Source of the DNA: Bacteroidales bacterium
GTDB lineage: Bacteria; Bacteroidota; Bacteroidia; Bacteroidales; VadinHA17
Length of the DNA: 64,000 nt
Assembly (NCBI GenBank): GCA_003142255.1
Contig: PLLO01000011.1
Location: forward strand, 1-64,000
Reading direction: 5' to 3'
Below, in pieces: positions 40,014 through 46,968 of this stretch. Every line of letters starts with the position of its first letter. The first letter of the stretch is position 1. The notes beneath the pieces were generated by a model. The model saw only the letters and a list, made by a program, of their open reading frames with translations, ran no database searches and was not told where the DNA came from. A program made the position numbers and the translations under genes.

Positions 40014-40736
40014 TCAGGTAGTTGCCTTCTTATGCTTTAGCTTTTGCTTTAATTCTGCTTCGACTAGCTTATGTCTGGCGATTTCTCTAACCAGTTTATT
40101 ATTGGTAATCTGTAATTTATTTATTTCTATTTTAAGATCAATCTTTTTATCAATAAGTTGCATGCGTAAACGCTGTATCACATCTAATTTTTTTTCCAAT
40201 AAACTATGTAATTCAAGAAGTTTCTTTTCTTCCTTCTTCATTTCTGTTATGTCAGTTGCTACAAGTATGCAATAATCACCTTGCAGATAAGCGGGTAAAA
40301 GCTGAAAGGATAGTTTCAGATATAATGAGTTGATCAAGGATATTATTAGAACATTATTTTTATTATGAGTATTTTGAGCAAACAATTTATCAAATTTTGA
40401 TTTATCATTTGGAACAATGAAACGCTTAAAGTATGAACCAATCACACGCTCAATTGGTTCGTGCACAAATTCAGCAAATCTCCGATTACAATAGATAATT
40501 ATGCCTTCTTTGGAAAGAGTAACTGCTCCCTCGCTCATTTTTTCTATGAAGGTTCGATATGGTGTTTCAGCAGAACTAAGAGAATAGACTTGTTCTCCTT
40601 TCGCACCGGAAATTACAATTGCATCCACTTCACCGCTTCGGATCGATATAAGCGCTTCTTCAGTTTCAGCCAGGCGGGAAAGTAATTCTTCATTCTCACT
40701 AATGAGTTGTTCTTTTGTTTTGGTCATTGATGTCAT
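40014..40736 (-). CDS. PAS domain protein of the KaiC operon, lacking a kinase domain
   Basis: The 240-residue protein begins LISENEELLSRLAETEEAL, a coiled coil followed by IRSGEVDAIVISG and a PAS domain (about 55-170, EGAVTLSKEGIIIYCNRRFAEFV). This is the N-terminal architecture of PAS histidine kinases that accompany kaiBC in Bacteroidetes and proteobacteria. Here only a coiled coil (170-232) follows; HisKA and HATPase domains are absent. The stop codon is only about 25 bp from the yqeY remnant, so it may have been truncated at the junction. It is the last gene of the kai operon. Confidence 0.8.
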   Translation of the reverse strand: MTSMTKTKEQLISENEELLSRLAETEEALISIRSGEVDAIVISGAKGEQVYSLSSAETPYRTFIEKMSEGAVTLSKEGIIIYCNRRFAEFVHEPIERVIGSYFKRFIVPNDKSKFDKLFAQNTHNKNNVLIISLINSLYLKLSFQLLPAYLQGDYCILVATDITEMKKEEKKLLELHSLLEKKLDVIQRLRMQLIDKKIDLKIEINKLQITNNKLVREIARHKLVEAELKQKLKHKKATT

Positions 40737-40772
40737 TATAATAAATCGAATTTGCTAAAATTCCTCAAAATC

Positions 40773-41126
40773 TCACAGGTCTTTTACCTTTTTAATGTCT
40801 AATCCCATAAGTACTTTTTCTACGTTTGACATATCGCCAATAATACGACGGAATGGAAGCGGCAGTTTTTTAATCAATGTCGGGGCTGCAATTATCTGTT
40901 CATCTTTTGCTAAACTTGGCATTTGATACAGATCAATCACTTCCAGTTCGTATCTTCCTTCAAGATACTCTTCGCAAATCTTTTTCAGGTTCGTAAGTGC
41001 TAAGACCGATCGATTCGTTGTGCCTGTTATGTATAAACGCAAAATATATTTTTCCTTGCCCGGTTCAGACGTTTTCAGATCAAGCTTTGTTGTTGATCCT
41101 TTTACTTTTGTTTTTTTCTCTTTCAT
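40773..41126 (-). CDS. kaiB: KaiB-like circadian clock protein (copy 1)
   Basis: The 117-residue protein has a charged N-terminal tail and the KaiB thioredoxin-like core (YILRLYITGTTNRSVLALTN, then YELEVIDLYQMP, IIAAPTLIKKLPLPFRRIIGD, KVLMGLDI). In cyanobacteria KaiB binds KaiC and resets the clock; in KaiA-less bacteria it is linked with stress tolerance. It follows the second kaiB by 32 bp. Differences in the N-terminal helix may specialise it. Confidence 0.9.
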   Translation of the reverse strand: MKEKKTKVKGSTTKLDLKTSEPGKEKYILRLYITGTTNRSVLALTNLKKICEEYLEGRYELEVIDLYQMPSLAKDEQIIAAPTLIKKLPLPFRRIIGDMSNVEKVLMGLDIKKVKDL

Positions 41127-41157
41127 AATTTTGACAGAAAATTATTGTATTTATAAA

Positions 41158-41499
41158 TCAGCTGACAGGCAACAAATCCAATCCAACAAGAACACGTTCT
41201 GTATCTGAAAGATCGCCGATTATCTTGCGAACAGGTACCGGCAATTTTCTTACTAATGTCGGTAAGGCAAGAATCTGGTCCTCGTTACCCAACTGTGGAT
41301 TTATCAAAAGGTCAATTACTTCAATGGAGTATTTTCCCTCTAATTGTTCTTCACATATTTTTTTCAGATTTGCAAATGCGGTAAGAGCTTTTGGAGATTG
41401 TCCTGCAACGTATAAACGAAGCACCCACTTATCATTTGATGTTTTAACCGGTTCCCTTTTTTTAATCCTTTTATCTGAATTTTCCTTCTTTGGTTTCAT
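41158..41499 (-). CDS. kaiB: KaiB-like circadian clock protein (copy 2)
   Basis: The 113-residue protein has the same core ([62 protein letters not shown]) and is closer to standard KaiB than copy 1. It lies 17 bp after kaiC on the same strand. Paired KaiB paralogues could have different affinities for KaiC (inference). Confidence 0.92.
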   Translation of the reverse strand: MKPKKENSDKRIKKREPVKTSNDKWVLRLYVAGQSPKALTAFANLKKICEEQLEGKYSIEVIDLLINPQLGNEDQILALPTLVRKLPVPVRKIIGDLSDTERVLVGLDLLPVS

Positions 41500-41515
41500 G
41501 GGATACTCGTTTTAA

Positions 41516-43249
41516 TTATTTTTTCAATTTGCTGGTTGGACTATTTTCAATGGCAGATTTTCTGCTAGCTGCCATTTCTATTTTATCTTGTTCCAGTCGT
41601 TTAGTCATATTTTGTTCTGTTCCTATCATTTTAATAGCTTCAGACTCTTCCGACTCAAAATCGGCATACAAAGAAGCAATCTGAGCCTCTAATACCTTTC
41701 TTTTTCGTTCCAATTCACGTTTTTTTCGTTCAATATCCTGCTTACGCGTCAACACCTCGGCATTTTCAAGAGCTTCCTGGGCAACACGGGCTGAGCCGGT
41801 TAAAACTCCACTGGCACCAACGTAAACATCACGTAATTCTACACCATGGTCAGTTAAAATGAATTCGCGAATTTGGTTAGAATTAGCCATTCCGCGCGAT
41901 TTAAGAACATACATTCCCCTGTTTCGTTCACCGTTTAATTCTATATCGCGAAGTAATAACCAGGTATCTATCAGGGATGATATTCCAACATCAGAATTCT
42001 CTAATGCACTTTCGCCTGATGTCAGGCTGGTAAACAAAGCTGTTATTTGCTTCGCCTTAAGAAAATCGACAATACGCATTAACATTGTTTTTACTTCGTT
42101 CTCTTTATCACCAATAACGAAAGTATTTATTGGATCCAGAATAACAATATCAGGCTTGAAAGCATTTACAGCTTTGTGAGTCACAGCCAGATGCATTTCA
42201 AGACCGTATAATGTTGGCCGGGTTGCCTGGAACTGTAAAAGTCCTTTACGCATCCAGGGCTCTAATTTTATACCGATAGAACGCAAATTGCGCATTAACT
42301 GGTTTGGAGATTCTTCGAAACAGAAAAAAAGAACACGTTCACCCCGTTTACATGCCGCTTCTGCAAAATGAGCTGCTACACTTGTTTTTCCTACTCCGGC
42401 AGTACCGGAAACAAGTACAGTGCTGCCGCGGAAATAACCTTTTCCTTCGAGCATTTTATCAAGTTCAGTTATACCACTTGAGATTCTTTCGTTTGATACA
42501 ATATGTTCTAATCCTAAAGAAGTTACTGGTAATACTGAAAAACCGTTTTCATCAATCAGAAATGGATACTCATTGGTTCCATGCATTGAACCGCGGTACT
42601 TTACGACCCGTAAACGACGTGTAGAAGTCTGTTCTGTCACACGATGGTCAAGCATAATAACACAATCTGAAACATATTCTTCCAAACCTTGCCTGGTAAG
42701 AGTCTCTTCTCCACGCTCGCCTGTAATGATTGAAGTAACACCTTTATCTTTTAACCAGCGAAATAATCGCCGCAGTTCAGCGCGTAAGATAAGTTGGTTT
42801 GGCAATCCGGCAAATAGTGATTCGATAGTGTCTAAAACGACACGCTTTGCCCCAATTGAATCAATAGCATAATTAAGGCGTATGAATAAACCTTCCAGAT
42901 CGTATTCCCCGGTTTCTTCTATTTCACTGCGCTCAATATAAACGTGGTCAAGTGCAATTTTTTTATGTTTAATAAGGTCTTCCAGATCAAAACCGAGTGA
43001 AGCAACATTTTTGGTTAACTCTTCATTGGTTTCTTCGAATGACATAAATACACCCGGTTCATTAAACTGAATTGCACCACGTACCAGAAACTCCATTCCA
43101 AAAAGTGTCTTTCCGCATCCGGCGCCACCACATACGAGGGTTGGTCTGCCTTTTGGTAATCCGCCACCCGTTATTTCATCAAACCCCTGAATTCCTGTCG
43201 GAGACTTGATAAGATTTTTATTTAAAGTTTTAAGCTCTGTTTTTTTCAT
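41516..43249 (-). CDS. kaiC: KaiC-like double RecA ATPase
   Basis: The 577-residue protein has two RecA domains with Walker A GGAGCGKT (about 41-48) and GTAGVGKT (about 282-289) and the catalytic glutamate pairs SFEETNE (72-73) and CFEESPN (312-313). The CII region contains GISSLIDTW; serines 424 and 425 align with phosphosites S431/T432 of Synechococcus KaiC, so the dyad is S-S. The C-terminus is a 70-residue charged coiled coil. No kaiA is present. Together with two kaiB genes and the PAS gene it forms an operon. Confidence 0.93.
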   Translation of the reverse strand: MKKTELKTLNKNLIKSPTGIQGFDEITGGGLPKGRPTLVCGGAGCGKTLFGMEFLVRGAIQFNEPGVFMSFEETNEELTKNVASLGFDLEDLIKHKKIALDHVYIERSEIEETGEYDLEGLFIRLNYAIDSIGAKRVVLDTIESLFAGLPNQLILRAELRRLFRWLKDKGVTSIITGERGEETLTRQGLEEYVSDCVIMLDHRVTEQTSTRRLRVVKYRGSMHGTNEYPFLIDENGFSVLPVTSLGLEHIVSNERISSGITELDKMLEGKGYFRGSTVLVSGTAGVGKTSVAAHFAEAACKRGERVLFFCFEESPNQLMRNLRSIGIKLEPWMRKGLLQFQATRPTLYGLEMHLAVTHKAVNAFKPDIVILDPINTFVIGDKENEVKTMLMRIVDFLKAKQITALFTSLTSGESALENSDVGISSLIDTWLLLRDIELNGERNRGMYVLKSRGMANSNQIREFILTDHGVELRDVYVGASGVLTGSARVAQEALENAEVLTRKQDIERKKRELERKRKVLEAQIASLYADFESEESEAIKMIGTEQNMTKRLEQDKIEMAASRKSAIENSPTSKLKK

Positions 43250-43280
43250 TGATTTTTAACTGCATATAGTTTCATTAGTA

Positions 43281-43313
43281 TAAAGGTACTAAGTTTTATT
43301 TAACTAATGCAAA
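43281..43313 (-). promoter_or_regulatory. kaiC operon promoter
   Basis: On the minus strand TTTG (complement of 43310-43313) and TACCTTTA (complement of 43281-43288) are 21 bp apart, 31 bp before the kaiC start. It is a consensus-like vegetative promoter, and it lacks the TGTAAC element. Confidence 0.65.
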
Positions 43314-43439
43314 TCTTAGCACTTGTACTTTTTATTTCCATTTTTTTTTTTAATTTTACTCAGGTAATCTGTTTGGCTTTTAGGAATTCATTTCTCAAAA
43401 GATAAAAGTGTTTCTGACATTCCGAAGTGATTATATTAA

Positions 43440-43548
43440 AATATTTTCTTAATTTAATGCAAAAAAAAGATAAACCTTTTGCTCTAGTTTTTAAAGCTTA
43501 ATTATAGGAGATAAAAATTCAAAGTACAATTTTCTTTAAGAAAATATT
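43440..43548. repeat. 13-bp inverted repeat upstream of AraC gene
   Basis: AATATTTTCTTAA (43440-43452) recurs inverted as TTAAGAAAATATT (43536-43548), 18 bp before the regulator start. The second arm is itself within a near-palindrome TTTTCTTTAAGAAAAT. It may be an autoregulatory site or a leader hairpin. Confidence 0.45.
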
Positions 43549-43565
43549 GTCGATTGAATAATTGA

Positions 43566-44126
43566 ATGAAAATCTACATCCAAAATATGGTCTGCATCCG
43601 GTGCAAGATGGTTGTGAAATCAGAGCTCGAAAAGCTTGGGTTGCATCACATCACTGTTGATCTGGGTGAAGCTGAAATCAGGGAAGAAATCTCTCCGGAA
43701 CAACTGACCCGCCTGAGCATCGGCCTTAAAAAAACCGGACTCGAATTGATGGACGATAAAAAAAGCATTCTGGTTGAAAAAATAAAGACCATTATCATTG
43801 AACTTGTCCATTATAATGATGAACAGATCAAAATAAACCTTTCCGATTACCTGAGTGAGAAACTCAACCACAATTACACATACCTGGCAAATCTTTTCTC
43901 CGAAGTTAAAGGTATTACCATTGAGCAGTTTTACCTGGCCCATAAAATAGAAAAGGTAAAAGAACTCCTTGTATATGATGAGCTCAATCTTACCGAAATT
44001 GCCTGGAAAATGCATTACAGCAGCGTTGCACATCTGTCAAACCAGTTTAAGAAAATGACTGGACTTACACCTACCCATTTTAAAAATCTTAAAAACAAAA
44101 GACGAAGCGCTCCGGGTAATGTGTGA
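43566..44126 (+). CDS. AraC-family regulator with N-terminal CxxC ferredoxin-like (HMA-like) domain
   Basis: The 186-residue protein starts with MVCIRCKMVV, an HMA-like CxxC segment, then a short domain, and a C-terminal AraC double helix-turn-helix (about 85-178; KVKELLVYDELNLTEIAWKMHYSSVAHLSNQFKKMTGLTP). There is no sugar-binding cupin. Homologues of this layout are frequent in Bacteroidetes and may sense redox, metal or a partner. The gene lies between the kaiC operon and the first stress gene carrying the TGTAAC element, and AraC dimers bind 17-bp direct repeats 21 bp apart, as found there. It is the best local candidate for the regulator, unproven. Confidence 0.85.
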   Translation: MKIYIQNMVCIRCKMVVKSELEKLGLHHITVDLGEAEIREEISPEQLTRLSIGLKKTGLELMDDKKSILVEKIKTIIIELVHYNDEQIKINLSDYLSEKLNHNYTYLANLFSEVKGITIEQFYLAHKIEKVKELLVYDELNLTEIAWKMHYSSVAHLSNQFKKMTGLTPTHFKNLKNKRRSAPGNV

Positions 44127-44186
44127 ATAATGTAAAAAATTCACTAAATTATGTAACGGTTCTCTATAAATAGGATTGCACCTTTG
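44120..44186 (+). promoter_or_regulatory. stress-regulon element, copy 2
   Basis: TGTGTGAAT at 44120-44128, half-sites ending GTAAA (44136) and GTAAC (44157), -7 TTTG at 44183-44186 preceded by CACC. It overlaps the last codons of the AraC gene and precedes a cupin gene. Confidence 0.85.
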
Positions 44187-44283
44187 CAGTGTAATTTGAT
44201 ATTCCTGTGAAGCCAGCTTTATCAAAGACCGGGTGAAAAATCAGCCTTTGATCTTTATACAGGCAATTAAATTGGCAAATAAA

Positions 44284-44631
44284 ATGGAAAAGATTGATTA
44301 TAGAGAGGTTGAAAAGGCAAAAGCGAACATCATTGTCGAAATCATTGAATATGTTCCTAATTCAGTTGTAACAAAATCAATTATTAAAAAAACAACTGGT
44401 AATATCAGTGTAGTTTCATTTGATACCGGTGAAGCCTTGACTAAAAAAATAATCCCATTTGACACTTTTGTACAGGTTATTGATGGTAACGCTGAGATAG
44501 TGATTGATGGAATATCGAATTTACTTACCACAGGCCAGTCAATCATAATACCAGCCCACTCATCAAATATTGTCAGGGCAAATGAACGTTTCAAGATGAT
44601 CTCTACCATCATAAAAAGCGGATACGAATAG
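44284..44631 (+). CDS. cupin-domain protein
   Basis: The 115-residue protein has a single small beta barrel with the KKTTGNISVVSFDTGEALTKKIIPFDTFVQVIDGNAEIVIDG layout of cupins; metal-binding histidines are mostly lacking (TKK where HxH would be). The translated frame can extend to a GTG at 44233, but the regulon promoter is upstream of both, and homology-like sequence starts MEKIDYREVEKAK at 44284. Function unknown; it belongs to the regulated stress group. Confidence 0.75.
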   Translation: MEKIDYREVEKAKANIIVEIIEYVPNSVVTKSIIKKTTGNISVVSFDTGEALTKKIIPFDTFVQVIDGNAEIVIDGISNLLTTGQSIIIPAHSSNIVRANERFKMISTIIKSGYE

Positions 44632-44671
44632 AAAGTATCCGAATGGACATTCCTGTCCTGCTAAAATCAAA

Positions 44672-44738
44672 TGTGTGAATAATGTAATTTATTACCGGAA
44701 TTGTGTAACGATTCCCGAAAGTCACTGATATACCTTTG
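44672..44738 (+). promoter_or_regulatory. stress-regulon element, copy 3
   Basis: TGTGTGAAT at 44672-44680, half-sites ending GTAAT (44688) and GTAAC (44709), TACCTTTG -7 box with TTTG at 44735-44738. It precedes the small membrane protein gene at 44806. Confidence 0.88.
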
Positions 44739-44805
44739 TTATAGGGTAATAATTGCCCAACAAATTAAAAGATAATTCCTTCATATTAATTAAAATTGTT
44801 AAAAC

Positions 44806-45126
44806 ATGAAAAAAATCGTTCTCAGTTTAATGGTAGCATGCTTATCATTAACATTTTTTCCGCTTCAATCAAGTGCCGCAACTATTGCAGAACCTACAAC
44901 TGTAGTTGATCCGAAACCTGCTGAAGCCGTAGAAGCTAAAACCTTACTTCTAAGGTTAGATGAAATTAATGCGACAGATATGTCAAAACTGAAGTCGTCA
45001 GAAAAGAAAGATTTACGGAAAGAGGTACGTTCCATTAATCACAGACTGAAAACAATAAGTGGTGGCGTATATATTTCAGCGGGTGCAGCAATCCTTATTA
45101 TATTGCTGCTGATCATTTTATTATAG
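44806..45126 (+). CDS. small secreted protein with C-terminal membrane segment
   Basis: The 106-residue protein has a signal peptide (1-25, SSAA) and a C-terminal helix (AGAAILIILLLIILL). Between lies a charged region with KKDLRKEVRSINHRLKTI. Similar short proteins occur next to lmo0937-type genes in Bacteroidetes stress clusters. No known function. It is the first gene after element copy 3. Confidence 0.7.
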   Translation: MKKIVLSLMVACLSLTFFPLQSSAATIAEPTTVVDPKPAEAVEAKTLLLRLDEINATDMSKLKSSEKKDLRKEVRSINHRLKTISGGVYISAGAAILIILLLIILL

Positions 45127-45142
45127 AAAATAAAACAAAATC

Positions 45143-45298
45143 ATGGGGAATCTACTTTATACAATAGCAGTAATCCTGCTTATCCTCTGGGCAATCGGAT
45201 TTTTGGGCTTCCATCTTGGAGGCGTCATACATGTCCTTCTTGTTATTGCAATTATTGCAGTATTACTCAGGGTTATTCAAGGGAGAAAAGTCCTTTAA
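45143..45298 (+). CDS. lmo0937-family 51-residue membrane protein
   Basis: A 51-codon gene missed by length filters: MGNLLYTIAVILLILWAIGF then LGFHLGGVIHVLLVIAI, two membrane helices with the FHxGGxIHxLLVIA motif of lmo0937/DUF5670 proteins. It follows 16 bp after the previous gene and is probably co-transcribed from copy 3. These proteins are typically stress induced; mechanism unknown. Confidence 0.8.
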   Translation: MGNLLYTIAVILLILWAIGFLGFHLGGVIHVLLVIAIIAVLLRVIQGRKVL

Positions 45299-45323
45299 AA
45301 TAATCGCTTTAATAAAAATTATT

Positions 45324-45424
45324 GAGTCCACTCAGAAAAGTTGTTGCGAAGTAACAAAGCAAATAAAGCCTGACGGTCAGGTTCGGAATTAGATGCTTCA
45401 ATTTGAGCTTTTCGGAGTGGACTC
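45324..45424. repeat. imperfect 17-bp terminal inverted repeat (MITE-like or IS scar)
   Basis: GAGTCCACTCAGAAAAG (45324-45340) is matched by CTTTTCGGAGTGGACTC (45408-45424) in inverted orientation with one mismatch. The 101-bp element sits between two stress genes. It carries no ORF of note. Confidence 0.65.
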
Positions 45425-45443
45425 ATCATTTAAAAATTTAATT

Positions 45444-45722
45444 ATGAGTTCAGGAAAAATATTATTAGGGTTATTGGCTGGCCTCGCTGCCGGTGCATTA
45501 TTAGGGGTTCTGTTCGCTCCCGAAAAAGGTTCGGCTACCCGCAAAAAAATATCTAAAAAGGGAGAGGATTATGCAGATTCATTAAAAGAAAAATTCAATG
45601 AGTTTCTTGACAATGTCTCCGAAAAATTTGAAGAGGTAAAGGAAGAAGTTACTGAAGCTGCTGAACAGAATAAGGCTAAATCAGAAAAAGTCGAAAAAGA
45701 CATGAAAACTGCCACAGGGTGA
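45444..45722 (+). CDS. YtxH-domain protein
   Basis: The 92-residue protein starts with a glycine/alanine-rich helix ILLGLLAGLAAGALLGVLFAPEKGSATR, the YtxH signature, followed by a charged coiled coil rich in Lys and Glu. YtxH-type proteins are general-stress proteins that associate with membranes. The ATG at 45444 is preferred over one 51 bp upstream, which lies within the inverted-repeat element. Confidence 0.85.
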   Translation: MSSGKILLGLLAGLAAGALLGVLFAPEKGSATRKKISKKGEDYADSLKEKFNEFLDNVSEKFEEVKEEVTEAAEQNKAKSEKVEKDMKTATG

Positions 45723-45771
45723 AATGGTCTCAAGGCAATTCAGTTATTTAAAACAGGAAAAAAACATAAAC

Positions 45772-46185
45772 ATGGAAAAAGAAACGTTGAAAATCTCCTC
45801 CCTGCCTCCAAGTGATAGCAGGCCGCTTAATTCATCTTTTTTAACTTATAATTTGCCAATCTTAATTGAAAGGATGAAGCTTAGTCCTGCCTGGTCAAAA
45901 AGGGAACTAAATTCAATAATTCTTTTGGAAAGTCCGGGTAAGCAGATTTTGCTTACCACACTGCATGAAGGAACAGAAATCAATTTCCCCCAGTCAATTG
46001 ATTCAGCAACCTTTCAGGTAGTTGAGGGGAAAATGGAGTTTCATACCCGTAAAGAATCTGTAAACCTTAATAAAGGTCAATTGCTGACACTTCATGAAAA
46101 AATAAAATACTCCCTGACATCCATGGAAGATACCGTGTTCCTTTTAACCATTTCAAACAACATTTTACAACCGGCAGAAAATTAA
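45772..46185 (+). CDS. cupin-like protein
   Basis: The 137-residue protein starts MEKETLKISSLPPSDSRPL and contains a C-terminal cupin-like segment (GKQILLTTLHEGTEINFPQSIDSATFQVVEGKMEFHTRKES). Few histidines are in metal-binding positions. An in-frame ATG 48 bp upstream exists. It is related in layout to the cupin at 44284. Function unknown. Confidence 0.65.
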   Translation: MEKETLKISSLPPSDSRPLNSSFLTYNLPILIERMKLSPAWSKRELNSIILLESPGKQILLTTLHEGTEINFPQSIDSATFQVVEGKMEFHTRKESVNLNKGQLLTLHEKIKYSLTSMEDTVFLLTISNNILQPAEN

Positions 46186-46225
46186 TTACTATGGTATAAG
46201 ATAGAATGTTATCAAGACTGAATCT

Positions 46226-46567
46226 ATGGAAGACAATGCTAAGTTGATTGAATCGCTGCTGGAAAAGGCTGCTGAATATGGTAAAACTAGTTTTGAGCTA
46301 GCAAAACTTAAAGTCATAGACAAAATCACTGATTTGGTTTCTTCATTGGTACCACAATCAGTTGTCTTTGCCTTAATAATGGTATTTATTCTTTTCTTTA
46401 GTTTAGGATTAGCTTTCTGGCTTGGTGAGATCATTGGCAAAACATATTACGGATTCTTTATAGTAGCTGGTTTCTATGGCATTGCAGGAGTTATTGCGCA
46501 TTTTTTTATGCATAAAAAACTTAAAAAGATTACAGGCAACTATTTTATTAAACAGGTTCTTAAATAA
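46226..46567 (+). CDS. phage-holin-superfamily III-like membrane protein
   Basis: The 113-residue protein has an N-terminal amphipathic helix (SLLEKAAEYGKTSFELAKLKVI) and two membrane helices (about 46-68, 73-92), the pattern of the Actinobacterial holin-X/YqjE family. Such proteins are generally chromosomal and stress related rather than phage lysis genes; no phage genes are nearby. Confidence 0.7.
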   Translation: MEDNAKLIESLLEKAAEYGKTSFELAKLKVIDKITDLVSSLVPQSVVFALIMVFILFFSLGLAFWLGEIIGKTYYGFFIVAGFYGIAGVIAHFFMHKKLKKITGNYFIKQVLK

Positions 46568-46573
46568 AATGAT

Positions 46574-46966
46574 ATGGAAAAGATAACTTCCGCAACCGGG
46601 CTTAAAAATGCAATTCTGTTATTAGAGACAGACCATACCATACAAGGTCAATTATTAAAAGAGCAATTCAACTTTGCCTACGAGAGTTTCAAACCTGTAA
46701 ACCTTATTAAAAGCACTGTAAAAGATCTTGCATCTTCACCATATCTGATAGATAATATTTTAGCGACCGGCATTGGTATAGCCACAGGCTTTCTCTCAAA
46801 AAAAATATTTGTAGGTTCATCTGGCAATTTGTTCAGGAAACTTCTGGGTTCTTTCCTGCAGGCGGGTGTAACAAACACTGTTTCTCAGCACCCTGACACC
46901 GTAAAATCATTCGGGCAGTTGATCTTTCAATATTTTTCCCATAAAAGGAAAATGAATTCTGAATAA
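46574..46966 (+). CDS. hypothetical protein of stress cluster
   Basis: The 130-residue protein has a glycine-containing hydrophobic segment (DNILATGIGIATGFLSKKIFVG) and C-terminal FLQAGVTNTVSQHP. I do not recognise a family. It is between the holin-like and AI-2E genes, 6 bp and 2 bp apart, so all three are one operon. Confidence 0.65.
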   Translation: MEKITSATGLKNAILLLETDHTIQGQLLKEQFNFAYESFKPVNLIKSTVKDLASSPYLIDNILATGIGIATGFLSKKIFVGSSGNLFRKLLGSFLQAGVTNTVSQHPDTVKSFGQLIFQYFSHKRKMNSE

Positions 46967-46968
46967 TA

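Noticed and set aside
40773-43249. Cyanobacterial origin of kaiBC
   Set aside because: No kaiA, Bacteroidetes-type promoter and local codon use; KaiBC homologues are widespread in non-photosynthetic bacteria.
46226-46567. Prophage because of a holin-like protein
   Set aside because: No other phage gene is nearby; this holin-superfamily type is chromosomal and in a stress operon.
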